The notes beneath the pieces were generated by a model. The model did not search any database, was not told the origin of the DNA, and saw only the letters and a list, made by a program, of their open reading frames with translations. This document shows positions 34,928 to 43,918 of a DNA stretch of 64,000 nucleotides, one piece after another (position 1 is the first letter of the stretch; each line of letters starts with the position of its first letter). This DNA is from Deferribacter abyssi (GTDB lineage Bacteria > Chrysiogenota > Deferribacteres > Deferribacterales > Deferribacteraceae). A program made the translations under genes and the position numbers. The stretch is taken from the NCBI RefSeq assembly GCF_049472655.1, contig NZ_JAQNCS010000001.1, forward strand, positions 62,001 through 126,000, in the 5' to 3' direction.

Positions 34928-35752
34928 ATGAGCAGACGAGAATTGAGTTTTATAAAAAAAATATATGCTGTAATAGGTATAATTTTTATTATTTATTCCT
35001 CTTATTTGGTTGTAAAGCTTGTTATGCACATATGGCATAAGGAGGGGAAACGTGAAGAGGCAAAGATTGATGAAGGTGATTTATTTAAGATGATGATGAG
35101 TGAAGAGAAAAAAGTTACATATGATCTTGGTTATAAAGTTATTAAAGAAGAAGAGCTAGAAAGACACTTCCATCATGTGGGAGAGGGTGTTGTTCATGAT
35201 GAAATAAATTTGTGTATAAGGTGTCATGGAGATATTCCCCATGATAAAAATAAATCAATTAGAGCTTTTTTGAATATGCATAGCGATTTTCTTGCATGTG
35301 AGACTTGTCATATTAGACTCAAAGATTCTAAGAGATTTGTGTGGTATAATAAAGTGAATGGGGATCAGGTTAATAAATTAGCGATTTCTAAATATCTAAG
35401 CAATCCAACAATGAAGCTGATACCTTTAGTAAAAATAGAAGGTAACTATGTAAGACCAGATACAGATGAGCTTAAAGCTTTTGTAGAGAAGTTTAGAGAA
35501 GCCGTGATTCAATTGCCTCCTGCAAAAAAAAGTCAAGGGCTAAAAATAATACATAAGATGGTTAATAAAAAGCCTGTTCAGTGTGATGAATGCCATGCTC
35601 CTACGTTGGATGACAGTTATTTACCATTATTGGATGTAGGGTATAAAAAAGAAAGAGTTCTTCAGATTTTAAGTAATGAAGTTGTTGGTATGGTAAATAA
35701 ATATAAAAAATTTTATATTCCAAAATTCTTAGAGCCGGGAAACAATGAATGA
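34928..35752 (+). CDS. Triheme c-type cytochrome with N-terminal membrane anchor
   Basis: This 274-residue protein has an uncleaved helix at about residues 10-32 and three CXXCH motifs (CIRCH, CETCH and CDECH, near residues 97, 124 and 218). The fold resembles the NapC/NirT-associated anchored cytochromes only loosely. It is 14 bases after the cytochrome b gene and overlaps the next gene by 4 bases. I take it as the third part of the inner-membrane module with 32995 and 34020. HFHHVG near residue 80 may provide heme ligands. Confidence 0.8.
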   Translation: MSRRELSFIKKIYAVIGIIFIIYSSYLVVKLVMHIWHKEGKREEAKIDEGDLFKMMMSEEKKVTYDLGYKVIKEEELERHFHHVGEGVVHDEINLCIRCHGDIPHDKNKSIRAFLNMHSDFLACETCHIRLKDSKRFVWYNKVNGDQVNKLAISKYLSNPTMKLIPLVKIEGNYVRPDTDELKAFVEKFREAVIQLPPAKKSQGLKIIHKMVNKKPVQCDECHAPTLDDSYLPLLDVGYKKERVLQILSNEVVGMVNKYKKFYIPKFLEPGNNE

Positions 35753-36621
35753 AAAGAGTGTATATAATCTGTTTTATATTATTTGTTTGTTCAAGTAATT
35801 ATGCTGCGAACATTTTAAATGTTCGCAGTTTTTTTTCTATTCAGTTTAAAAATAATGAATTTCCATCAGATGTGATTTTTATTGATGGTAATGTGTATAT
35901 TTTGGAGTCCAAATCAGGAAAACTGATAAAAATTGATATGAAAAAAAAGGAAATTGTAAAAAAATATAACTTAATAGATAGTGAGGGATCAATAGGCGTT
36001 ACTTTTTATAAGGAAAAACTTTTTGTTCCAATCCCTAATAAGAACAAAATTAATGTCTATTCTTTCAAGAATTTGAAAAAGCTAAAAGAAATTTATGTTA
36101 TTGATCCAACAGATATTGAGTTTTATAGAGATAAAGGGTTTGTTGTGAGTAATGATAAACACAAATTGATAATTTTAGATGCAAAAACCTTAAAAAGAAT
36201 AGGTGATTTTGGTAATATGGGGTATTATGAAAGGGAATTTAGATATCCTTTTGACTTGGAAATTGATAAAAATGGAGATTTATATATTTCAGAAGTTATC
36301 AATACAAGAGTGCAAATATTGGATAATAAATTGAGATTTGTTAATTTTGTTGGTAAATGGGGGGTAAAGAGCGGTACTTTTTACAGGCCAAAGGGTATAG
36401 ATATCTATAATGATTATCTAATAGTAGCTGATGGCTATATTGGGGTTATTCAATTTTTTAACAAAAAAAATGGTGATATTGTTTATTTGTTAGGAGTTGA
36501 TGGGAAACTGTATAAATTTTTATCTCCTGTTAGGGTTAGAGTTTTTAAAGATTTTTTGGGTATTGTTGATTATTACCAGAAAAAAGTCCTAATTTTTAAA
36601 TTGGGGGATATCTCCAGATGA
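35749..36621 (+). CDS. Exported NHL-type beta-propeller protein
   Basis: This 290-residue protein has a signal peptide (residues 1-19, ending NYAA) and a series of repeats with NHL-like phrases such as YPFDLEIDKNGDLYISE near 165 and FYRPKGIDIYNDYLIVAD near 208. It has no heme motif and no lipobox. Beta-propellers of this type accompany cytochrome nanowire and porin-cytochrome genes in other bacteria, probably as assembly or attachment factors. The 5' part of the gene contains a hairpin followed by eight T residues (35804-35836). Confidence 0.75.
   Translation: MKRVYIICFILFVCSSNYAANILNVRSFFSIQFKNNEFPSDVIFIDGNVYILESKSGKLIKIDMKKKEIVKKYNLIDSEGSIGVTFYKEKLFVPIPNKNKINVYSFKNLKKLKEIYVIDPTDIEFYRDKGFVVSNDKHKLIILDAKTLKRIGDFGNMGYYEREFRYPFDLEIDKNGDLYISEVINTRVQILDNKLRFVNFVGKWGVKSGTFYRPKGIDIYNDYLIVADGYIGVIQFFNKKNGDIVYLLGVDGKLYKFLSPVRVRVFKDFLGIVDYYQKKVLIFKLGDISR
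35804..35836 (+). terminator. Intrinsic terminator within the NHL coding sequence
   Basis: CTGCGAACATT (35804-35814) and AATGTTCGCAG (35818-35828) are exact complements with a 3-base loop, followed by eight T (35829-35836). It falls at the signal-peptide cleavage region of the NHL gene, 52 bases after the end of the triheme gene. It should partly terminate transcripts before the NHL and 28-heme genes. Confidence 0.75.
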
Positions 36622-39581
36622 AAGGTTTTATAGCGTTTATTTTCGTATTCTTATTGTACTCTTATCTATTTGCCGCACCAACTGGCCAGGAACCTGCAAA
36701 AGAATGTGCGCTTTGTCATTATAGTTGGATGGAAGTGTTTATGTTTGAGCATAAAGATACAGATATTGCCTCTTTTCCTAAAAAAAGAGTGGTTGCAACT
36801 GAAAGGATTTGTTTTTCTTGCCATGATGGTACTGTTGTGGATAGTAGATTAAGAGTGTGGACAGAAGATAAACATAAGGTTGGTATTGTGCCTTCAAAGG
36901 AGGTGTCTGTACCCAAAGAATTTCCGCTTGAAGATGGAAAGATACAGTGTAAAACATGTCATACTGCACATGGAACAGGTGAGCCGGAAAAAGAAGGGTA
37001 TGAGAGGAGCATCTTTCTTAGAATAGATAATAAAAATTCAGAGTTGTGTGAAGCGTGTCATATCAATAAAGTTGGTAGAAACAATCACCCTTCAGCTAAG
37101 ATGAATATGTTGATAAATAATGACTTTTTTTCTGCAGGTGGAGTGCTTGGTGAAGATAATCAGGTTATATGTGAGAGTTGTCATACTCCACATGGACCAA
37201 AGGAAAAAAAACTTTTGCTTGGGAAATATGTTGATTCTGAATTGTGTTCTTACTGTCATACAGATAAGCTGGCACCTGGAAAATTCTATAAAAAAGGCTT
37301 GTTGAATCATCCTGTAAATATTGAATTTACAGATGATAAGAAAATAGAAAAATTGAAATTAAAAGGAGCTTATTTTTCAAATAATAGAGAAATTGTATGT
37401 CTTACATGTCATAATACTCATAAAGGTGTCAATAAAAACTTGTTGATTATGAATAATCGTAATGATGAATTGTGCTTAAATTGTCATGAGGATAAAAAAT
37501 ATGTTTATTATACAAAACATAATCTAAAAAAAATGAAGAATTTTAAAAATAAATTTGGTAAATCACCCTTTGAGCATGGAGTTTGTTCTGTATGTCATGA
37601 TCCTCATGGTTGGGCTTTAAAATTGCCAGAAATGAAAGACGATCTTTTATCAAAAGCTTGCTTTTCATGCCATTTGGATAAAAGTATTGTAAAAAACAAA
37701 ACTATTGATAAGAAAAAGTATAATCATCCTGTTTATGTGAAAACTAAATTTGATACATCACTTCCTATTTTTGGAAAAACAGTTGCGTACTTTAGTGAGT
37801 TTTACTTCGATACAAAAAAGAGAGAATATATAACATGTGCTACTTGCCACAATTCACATATTAAAAGTAAGAATTTTTTAAGAGAAGATGTAAAAAACAG
37901 CACGTTGTGTCTTGATTGTCATAAGGATAAAAGTTCTGTTGTAAACAGTAGTCATGGTAAAAATGATTTGAATTGTTTATCGTGTCACAAAGTGCATAAT
38001 TCGAAAAATAAAAATTTATTGATAGATAAAGTTGATAATATGTGTTTTGATTGTCATAAAAGCGGGGGGGTAGCAGAAAAAAAACTTGTAGGTAAAAATA
38101 GTCACCCTGTAGATATATTGCCAAAAATAAAAATTCCAAATGATATGAAGTTAGTAGATGGTAAAATAGAGTGTATTACATGTCACGAACCCCATAAAGC
38201 AGGAATTAAAAATAAATTTTTGAGAACGGATCCTAAAAATCTTGATATTTTCTGTTATAAATGCCATGGGGATAAGCAAGAAATAATTGATAGTGAGCAT
38301 GATTTTAGAGACAGTAAACAGAGTGAGCTTTGTAGTAATTGTCATGTTCCTCACAATGCAAAAAGCACAAAATTTTTATTCAGTAAGGAAATAGCTGAAA
38401 ATAATGCAAATAGTTTTTGTATTATATGTCATGAAAAGAATGGAATAGCCAAAGAAAAAGTTGTTGATATGATTCATCCTATAGGTGAGGTAAAAACAAA
38501 AAAAGATATTCTAAATGAATTAACATGTATCTCATGCCATGATCCCCACAAAAATGGCAATAGAAAGAAGTCTGAGTCTGTATTTAATAACAGTTTCTTA
38601 AAGTTTAAAGCGAAAAAGTTTTGTATAACTTGTCATAAAGATAAAACTGGATTTGTGAACTCCCCTCATAATATAAAGAATTTTGAAAATAGAAGAAGAG
38701 TGAAAAGTTTAATAAAAGAATCTGATTTTTGTGGTTTTTGTCACGGTATTCATTTTAATAAAAATAAAAACGTGACATCTCAAAATGTCTTGGATATGTG
38801 TATAGAATGTCATAAAAAGAAGAAAATAGTGGATGAAAAACTTATTACTACAAGCCATCCTTTTATAAATTTACATAAAGAAAAATATAAAGGAATGTTG
38901 CTTTTCAGTGAAAAAATTCATTGTGCAACATGTCATAATCCACATTCAGAATATAAAAATTTGCTTGTGGAAGATATTCAAGAATCTGATAAGTTATGTA
39001 TTAGATGTCATGATGATAAAAAATATATTTTGTATTCAGAACATAATTTGAATAATATTTTTTCAAAAAAAGTGAATTTTGTTTGTGGTGAGTGTCATAA
39101 AGCTCATAATTATCCAGAAGGTAATCATTTGTTATGGCCAAAGGAAAAGAAAGATGATGAAATGATAAGAGAAATATGTTTAAGTTGCCATAATGAATCA
39201 GGTGTGGCAAAAAAGAAGATTGTGAAATATTTTGGACATCCAAAAATACCTATGACTTTTAAATACAAAAGTAACGATGTTTTACCTATTTATAATGAAG
39301 AGGGGGAAAAAGATATAAATGGAACTATAACATGCTCTACATGTCATAATGCTCACAGTTGGAGCGAGAAAGAGGAATATAGATATTCTTCAAAAAATAG
39401 TGAAGGGAATGCACTGACGAGTTTTTTAAAATATCGTAATGTAATTAATCTATGTAATACCTGTCATGGTATTGAAGGCTTGTTGCGTTACAAATATTAT
39501 CATACCAATAAGTATAGGAAGATAAAAGAAGAAAAAAAGTTGAGGAAGAGAGGGTTTTTAGATATACTTATAGGTAAGTAG
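36618..39581 (+). CDS. Giant 28-heme c-type cytochrome
   Basis: The 987-residue exported protein has a signal peptide (1-19) and 28 CXXCH motifs by my count, all canonical. Motifs recur about every 35 residues in an alternating pattern: one of the type GKIxCxTCHxPH, the next LCxxCHxDK, often with an intervening HP or SEHN histidine likely to ligate heme. The N-terminal 150 residues resemble the tetraheme module of the 47121 protein (CHDGT, FPLEDGKIQCKTCHTAHG). The lysine-rich C-terminus ends without an anchor. It overlaps the NHL gene by 4 bases and ends unit A. A long periplasmic or surface electron wire is the likely role. Confidence 0.85.
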   Translation: MKGFIAFIFVFLLYSYLFAAPTGQEPAKECALCHYSWMEVFMFEHKDTDIASFPKKRVVATERICFSCHDGTVVDSRLRVWTEDKHKVGIVPSKEVSVPKEFPLEDGKIQCKTCHTAHGTGEPEKEGYERSIFLRIDNKNSELCEACHINKVGRNNHPSAKMNMLINNDFFSAGGVLGEDNQVICESCHTPHGPKEKKLLLGKYVDSELCSYCHTDKLAPGKFYKKGLLNHPVNIEFTDDKKIEKLKLKGAYFSNNREIVCLTCHNTHKGVNKNLLIMNNRNDELCLNCHEDKKYVYYTKHNLKKMKNFKNKFGKSPFEHGVCSVCHDPHGWALKLPEMKDDLLSKACFSCHLDKSIVKNKTIDKKKYNHPVYVKTKFDTSLPIFGKTVAYFSEFYFDTKKREYITCATCHNSHIKSKNFLREDVKNSTLCLDCHKDKSSVVNSSHGKNDLNCLSCHKVHNSKNKNLLIDKVDNMCFDCHKSGGVAEKKLVGKNSHPVDILPKIKIPNDMKLVDGKIECITCHEPHKAGIKNKFLRTDPKNLDIFCYKCHGDKQEIIDSEHDFRDSKQSELCSNCHVPHNAKSTKFLFSKEIAENNANSFCIICHEKNGIAKEKVVDMIHPIGEVKTKKDILNELTCISCHDPHKNGNRKKSESVFNNSFLKFKAKKFCITCHKDKTGFVNSPHNIKNFENRRRVKSLIKESDFCGFCHGIHFNKNKNVTSQNVLDMCIECHKKKKIVDEKLITTSHPFINLHKEKYKGMLLFSEKIHCATCHNPHSEYKNLLVEDIQESDKLCIRCHDDKKYILYSEHNLNNIFSKKVNFVCGECHKAHNYPEGNHLLWPKEKKDDEMIREICLSCHNESGVAKKKIVKYFGHPKIPMTFKYKSNDVLPIYNEEGEKDINGTITCSTCHNAHSWSEKEEYRYSSKNSEGNALTSFLKYRNVINLCNTCHGIEGLLRYKYYHTNKYRKIKEEKKLRKRGFLDILIGK

Positions 39582-39599
39582 ATAGGTAAAAGTTCGTTT

Positions 39600-39613
39600 G
39601 GCACATAATTTGC
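39600..39613 (+). promoter_or_regulatory. Sigma54 (-24/-12) promoter of cytochrome unit B
   Basis: TTTGGCACA then TAAT then TTGCTT gives GG at 39600-39601 and GC at 39612-39613 with 10 bases between. Predicted start of transcription about 39625; the gene starts at 39648 after SD AGGAGGT. The promoter lies only 20 bases after the stop of the 28-heme gene, with no terminator between. Confidence 0.82.
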
Positions 39614-39647
39614 TTGCTCTTGATTAAAAAAACAGGAGGTCTAGTTT

Positions 39648-40952
39648 ATGAAGAAGTTTTTTCTTATTATTTTTTTGTTATCAATAAGTTATAGTCTATA
39701 TGCTTTTAACTGTACTACTTCTAAGTGTCATAATGATATCAAAAGTTATGAATTTGCACATGGTCCTGTTGCTGCAGAGCAATGTTTGGTGTGTCATAAT
39801 GCTAGTGATGCAGATTTGAAAAAACATATTAACAGACCAAAAAGTTTTATCGATTTTAAATCTCCAACAGGTGATGAGCCTGTTTGTATAATGTGTCATG
39901 ATAATAAGGTTGAAGGCAAGTTTGTTCATGAGCCTATAAATACAGGAGATTGTACAGCATGTCATAATCCTCATGGAGGGAATAATAAGTTTTTTATAAA
40001 AGGTAAGAGTGAGTCTGAAACATGTTTTGAGTGTCATGAGAACAATAAAACAGTTAAAAAATTTTTACATGGTCCTGTAGCGGCAGGAGAATGTACATCA
40101 TGTCACGATCCTCATTCTTCAAACTTTCAATTCCAATTAAAAGCTAAGAAAGATGAATTATGTTTTATTTGTCATAATGATAAAAAAGATGGGTTTCATA
40201 AAGCAGTGGTGCATAAACCTGTAAAAGAAGGTTGTACTCAATGCCATGATCCTCATAATTCTGATACAAAATTTCATTTAAAGGCAAAATCAGAAAAAGA
40301 TCTTTGTATGAAGTGTCATGGTAAGAATAAAAAGTTTGCTGACGTGTTAAATAATTCAAAGTATAAACATAAACCAGTGGATGAAGGTGCATGTGGAGAT
40401 TGTCATAATCCTCATGCTTCAGATTTTGGTAAGCTGCTAGTTAGTGATGCTAAAAATGTATGTTTTGAATGTCATAATGATATAGGTGAAAGGGTTAAAA
40501 ATTCAAAATTTGTTCATGGTCCTGTAGAAACTGATGGCTGTACTGCGTGCCATAGCGTACATGGCTCTAATAATGCATTTATTTTAAAAATGGCTTTTCC
40601 GAAAAAGTTTTATAATCAATATAGAAAAGGCTTATACGATTTATGTTTTAATTGCCATAATGAAGAAATTTTGCAGTATGCATCTACAACTAAATATACA
40701 GGTTTTAGAAATGGAGATAGAAACTTACATTATTTACATGTTAGGATAAAAGGTAAAGGAAGAAGCTGTAAAGCATGTCACGAAGTTCATGCTTCCAATC
40801 AACCAAAACATGTTAGAAAGTCAGTTCCTTTTGGATCAGGTGGATGGGAATTGCCTATTAATTTTACTAAAACAAAAACAGGTGGGAAGTGTATAGTAGG
40901 TTGTCATAAACCGAAGACTTATGATAGAGTACGTCCCGTTAAATATAATTAA
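39648..40952 (+). CDS. 15-heme c-type cytochrome with repeated HGPV diheme modules
   Basis: The 434-residue exported protein (signal peptide 1-19) carries thirteen CXXCH motifs, one CX4CH at the start (CTTSKCH near 22) and one CX3CH at the end (CIVGCH near 421), fifteen in all. From about residue 38 a unit of roughly 45 residues repeats six times: H(G/K/E)P(V/I) followed by a C-x2-CH with PH, then LCFxCH. This is the doubled-CXXCH type, in which the HGP histidine probably ligates heme. It is first in unit B behind a sigma54 promoter. Confidence 0.85.
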   Translation: MKKFFLIIFLLSISYSLYAFNCTTSKCHNDIKSYEFAHGPVAAEQCLVCHNASDADLKKHINRPKSFIDFKSPTGDEPVCIMCHDNKVEGKFVHEPINTGDCTACHNPHGGNNKFFIKGKSESETCFECHENNKTVKKFLHGPVAAGECTSCHDPHSSNFQFQLKAKKDELCFICHNDKKDGFHKAVVHKPVKEGCTQCHDPHNSDTKFHLKAKSEKDLCMKCHGKNKKFADVLNNSKYKHKPVDEGACGDCHNPHASDFGKLLVSDAKNVCFECHNDIGERVKNSKFVHGPVETDGCTACHSVHGSNNAFILKMAFPKKFYNQYRKGLYDLCFNCHNEEILQYASTTKYTGFRNGDRNLHYLHVRIKGKGRSCKACHEVHASNQPKHVRKSVPFGSGGWELPINFTKTKTGGKCIVGCHKPKTYDRVRPVKYN

Positions 40953-40963
40953 AGGGGGATGTA

Positions 40964-41905
40964 ATGAAAATCATTAGGTTTTTATTTATATTTTGTTTTG
41001 TTGCTAGCACGGTGTTATCTTTCCCTTTAAAAGGAGTAAAAAAAGGAGACGTGATTGATTTTAGCAAATTTGAATCTTCTCATCCAAAATTTGAGCAGTC
41101 TGTAAAGGATAAAAAACTAAAGTTAATATTGTTTTGGAGAAGTGATAAAGGCTTAAGTGTGAAGGTAGCTAAGACTTTTGTAAGACTATGTTCTAGAAAA
41201 GATTTAGATTGCTATTCGTTGGATTTAAAAGGAGCCCAAGAAGAGGAAATCTTAAAAATTTTAGGTAAAGTTAACAGTAATTTTTTTATTGTAAATTATA
41301 AAGGAGATGCTATTTTGGATTTTGGGATTTACACATTGCCAGTTACAGTTTTTTTGGATAAAAATAATAAGGTCTTAAATGCTATAGGGTATGAAGGGCA
41401 ATATTTTGTTAAAGTGGGAAGATATATAAAGTATTTAACAGGAGAGATAAGCAAAGAAGAATATGAAAAATTTCAAAATGTAACAAAAATAGTTAGAAAA
41501 AAGAGTATCTTACCAGATATTAACTTTATTAAAAAGTTGATAAAAGATGGTCAAAAGGATGATGCCCTACAAAAGCTTAAATCTTTGGATAAAAAAGGGA
41601 TAAATGACTTTGAAAAGGTAAAGTTAGCAGAGGTGTTGATTTTATTAGGTAAAAATCAGGAAGCTTTTGAACTTCTTAAACCTATTTCAAACAAATTTAT
41701 TGATGCAAAATTTTATATTGGTTTAGCTTTATATAATTTAGGCAACTTGGATAAAGCTCTTGACTATCTTGTGTCAATTGAGAAAATATATCCTAATAAA
41801 GGAAGATTGTATTACTTGTTGGGTAAAATATACAAGAAAAAAGGTGATTATGAAAAAGCATGTGGGTATTTTGAAAAAGCTTGTGATAAAGAATTTATTA
41901 ATTAG
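40964..41905 (+). CDS. Exported thioredoxin-like protein with TPR repeats and no redox cysteines
   Basis: The 313-residue protein has a signal peptide (1-19), a thioredoxin-fold region (about 45-160) with LILFWRSDKGLSVKVAKTF where active members have WCxxC, the cis-proline loop TLPVTVFLDKNN near 125, then TPR-type helices (about 185-310, for example FYIGLALYNLGNLDKALDYL). The absence of both cysteines means it cannot act as a disulfide reductase; a holdase or scaffold for cytochrome assembly is more likely. SD AAAGGGGGAT precedes ATG 40964. Its 3' end overlaps the next gene by up to 56 bases. Confidence 0.72.
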   Translation: MKIIRFLFIFCFVASTVLSFPLKGVKKGDVIDFSKFESSHPKFEQSVKDKKLKLILFWRSDKGLSVKVAKTFVRLCSRKDLDCYSLDLKGAQEEEILKILGKVNSNFFIVNYKGDAILDFGIYTLPVTVFLDKNNKVLNAIGYEGQYFVKVGRYIKYLTGEISKEEYEKFQNVTKIVRKKSILPDINFIKKLIKDGQKDDALQKLKSLDKKGINDFEKVKLAEVLILLGKNQEAFELLKPISNKFIDAKFYIGLALYNLGNLDKALDYLVSIEKIYPNKGRLYYLLGKIYKKKGDYEKACGYFEKACDKEFIN

Positions 41906-42803
41906 TTTACTACTGATTTTTACCTGTACTGTGTATGCTAAGGATATTGTAATTGTTTACCCCAATGATGGAGTTATTGTTAATAGTGATAAAATTCATA
42001 TAATTGGGTATGTTAATGTGGGCAGTAAATTAGATATTATAATTCAGGATAGAGTTTATAAAGTAGATAGTTTTCAGAAGTTAAAAACTAAGGATGGTAT
42101 GAAATATGTTTTTATGAAAAGGGTTTTGCTGAAGAAGGGGGAAAATAATATAAGAATTGTTTTTGAAGATGTGGAAAAAAAAGTAAAAGTTAAATATGTG
42201 ACGACTACTATAGCCTATAGAGATAAAATAAAGAGAAAAACTTATTTTCATATGGATGATAATAAATCGTTGTGCACAAGTTGTCATAGTTTTGCTGAGG
42301 TGAAAGATTGTCAGATATGTCATAATAATAAAATGAACTATAAGTATGTTCATGGGCCGGTGGCTGCTTGGCAGTGTTTTCAATGTCACGATAAAAATAA
42401 TTATTATTCATCTAAACAACCTATTTCTAGTAAATGTTTGCAATGCCATGAAGAATTTCAAAATTCAATGTTTAATGCACCATATGCACATGGACCTACA
42501 GTAGCAGGATATTGTAATATTTGTCATGACCCTCATGGTTCTAATAGAAAATATTTGTTAATGGATGATGTGAATAATTTATGTTTAAACTGTCATACTG
42601 ATAAAAAAAGTGGTACCCATGTACTTGCGAATTTTACTTCAGCTTCTCATCCTACCAGTGGTAAATTAATTCCAGACACAAATGAAGAAATAAGTTGTGT
42701 ATCATGTCATAATCCACACTACGGACAAACTAGACAGCTTTTTCAGAATAACAGTAAAGATTTTATGTCTCTTTGTATTAGTTGCCATAAAGATAAGGTT
42801 TAG
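41850..42803 (+). CDS. Octaheme cytochrome with N-terminal Ig-like domain
   Basis: This exported protein of about 317 residues has, after a signal peptide, a beta-rich domain with phrases IVYPNDGVIVNSDKIHIIG and KKGENNIRIVFEDVEKKVKV (about 32-130) that looks immunoglobulin-like, then eight CXXCH motifs. The heme part includes HGPVAAWQC and HGPTVAGYC modules like those of the 15-heme protein upstream. Start is uncertain: ATG 41850 has AAGGTG upstream; TTG 41871 or GTG 41883 would give a shorter signal peptide. All lie inside the end of the preceding gene. The Ig-like part may bind a partner or the cell surface. Confidence 0.78.
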   Translation: MKKHVGILKKLVIKNLLISLLLIFTCTVYAKDIVIVYPNDGVIVNSDKIHIIGYVNVGSKLDIIIQDRVYKVDSFQKLKTKDGMKYVFMKRVLLKKGENNIRIVFEDVEKKVKVKYVTTTIAYRDKIKRKTYFHMDDNKSLCTSCHSFAEVKDCQICHNNKMNYKYVHGPVAAWQCFQCHDKNNYYSSKQPISSKCLQCHEEFQNSMFNAPYAHGPTVAGYCNICHDPHGSNRKYLLMDDVNNLCLNCHTDKKSGTHVLANFTSASHPTSGKLIPDTNEEISCVSCHNPHYGQTRQLFQNNSKDFMSLCISCHKDKV

Positions 42804-42813
42804 GGGGTATTTT

Positions 42814-43914
42814 ATGCGAAGATCTTATATTTTATTGTTAATTGCTACGCTATTTTTAACTATAAGCTGTGCAACAAAACAACCTGTGTTTAAAATAGAT
42901 GAGTATGTATGGCCAAAGGAGTCGGCTAACCCAAAATTTAAGGCTGTACGTGTAATAGCTAATTCTGATGAGTTTCCAAACAAGGCATCTAAAAAAAGCA
43001 AGCTTTTAAAAGAGCTTGTGGGTGATATTAATGTTAAATGGATTGATTATAGAGCAATAAGGCTAGCCACTGATGGTCGAGGGAGAGTATATATAGCAGT
43101 ACCTATAGCGTTTAAAATACAGATAGTTGATTTTATAAAACAAGAGATTAGAGAAGTTAGGTTTGGCAGTATTATGCCATGTGCTATTGATGTTACAAAA
43201 GATGGGAGAATTTTTATAGGAGATAGAGCCTCAGGTAGTGTAATGGAGATAACTGAGAATAAGAAGGTTTTGTGGGCCTATGGAAGAAAAGTCAATGATA
43301 AAGATTTTGATAGAATGAAGAAAAAAAAGAATTTTGATATGGAAGGAGTTTATAAGGATATCTCTGATGTCTTCGTTTATAAAAATAAAATTTATGTTAC
43401 TGATCAAATATTGGGAAGAATTGATGTATTAACCCTTGATGGAAAGTTGATAAAAAGTATAAAGAATGCTCCTGCACCAACAGCTATTACTGTTGATCCG
43501 CAATCAGAAGATATATATTTAGTTTCTAAATTTATAGGAAAAGTTTTTATCTTTGACAAAGAAGGTAACTATAAAGGTGAGTTGTTAGAACCAGGAGATA
43601 ATATGTGGGCATTAAATTTTCCCAATGGGATAGATTTTGATTCTGAAGGTCATATTTATATTGTGGATATTGCCTCTCATGGATTTAAAGTTTATGATAA
43701 AAAAGGTACTTTTTTATATTATATGGGTGATCAAAAGCCTTCAGTTTATTTGGGTGGCTTCAACAATCCTAAAGATTTGGTAATTGATGATAAAGATAGA
43801 ATTTATATTCTTGATGCTCCAAATAAAAGACTTGTTGTTTTGCAATATTTGGGAGAATTGTATAAAAAAGGCAGGAGAAATATGAGTGTTGATGAGCCCA
43901 TGTTGAGGTGGTGA
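42814..43914 (+). CDS. NHL-repeat beta-propeller lipoprotein (paralogue of 52317)
   Basis: The 366-residue protein starts at ATG 42814 behind TAGGGGG; an upstream extension in the same frame is a shadow of the octaheme gene. A lipobox LTISC near residue 19 marks a lipoprotein. NHL-type repeats follow, such as FPNGIDFDSEGHIYIVDIASHG near 265-285 and GGFNNPKDLVIDDKDRIYIL near 310. The phrase KIDEYVWPKESANPKFKAVRV just after the lipobox is matched in the 52317 protein, so the two are paralogues. It has no heme motif. Probably outer-membrane or inner-membrane attached in the periplasm. Confidence 0.8.
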   Translation: MRRSYILLLIATLFLTISCATKQPVFKIDEYVWPKESANPKFKAVRVIANSDEFPNKASKKSKLLKELVGDINVKWIDYRAIRLATDGRGRVYIAVPIAFKIQIVDFIKQEIREVRFGSIMPCAIDVTKDGRIFIGDRASGSVMEITENKKVLWAYGRKVNDKDFDRMKKKKNFDMEGVYKDISDVFVYKNKIYVTDQILGRIDVLTLDGKLIKSIKNAPAPTAITVDPQSEDIYLVSKFIGKVFIFDKEGNYKGELLEPGDNMWALNFPNGIDFDSEGHIYIVDIASHGFKVYDKKGTFLYYMGDQKPSVYLGGFNNPKDLVIDDKDRIYILDAPNKRLVVLQYLGELYKKGRRNMSVDEPMLRW

Positions 43915-43918
43915 TGAG

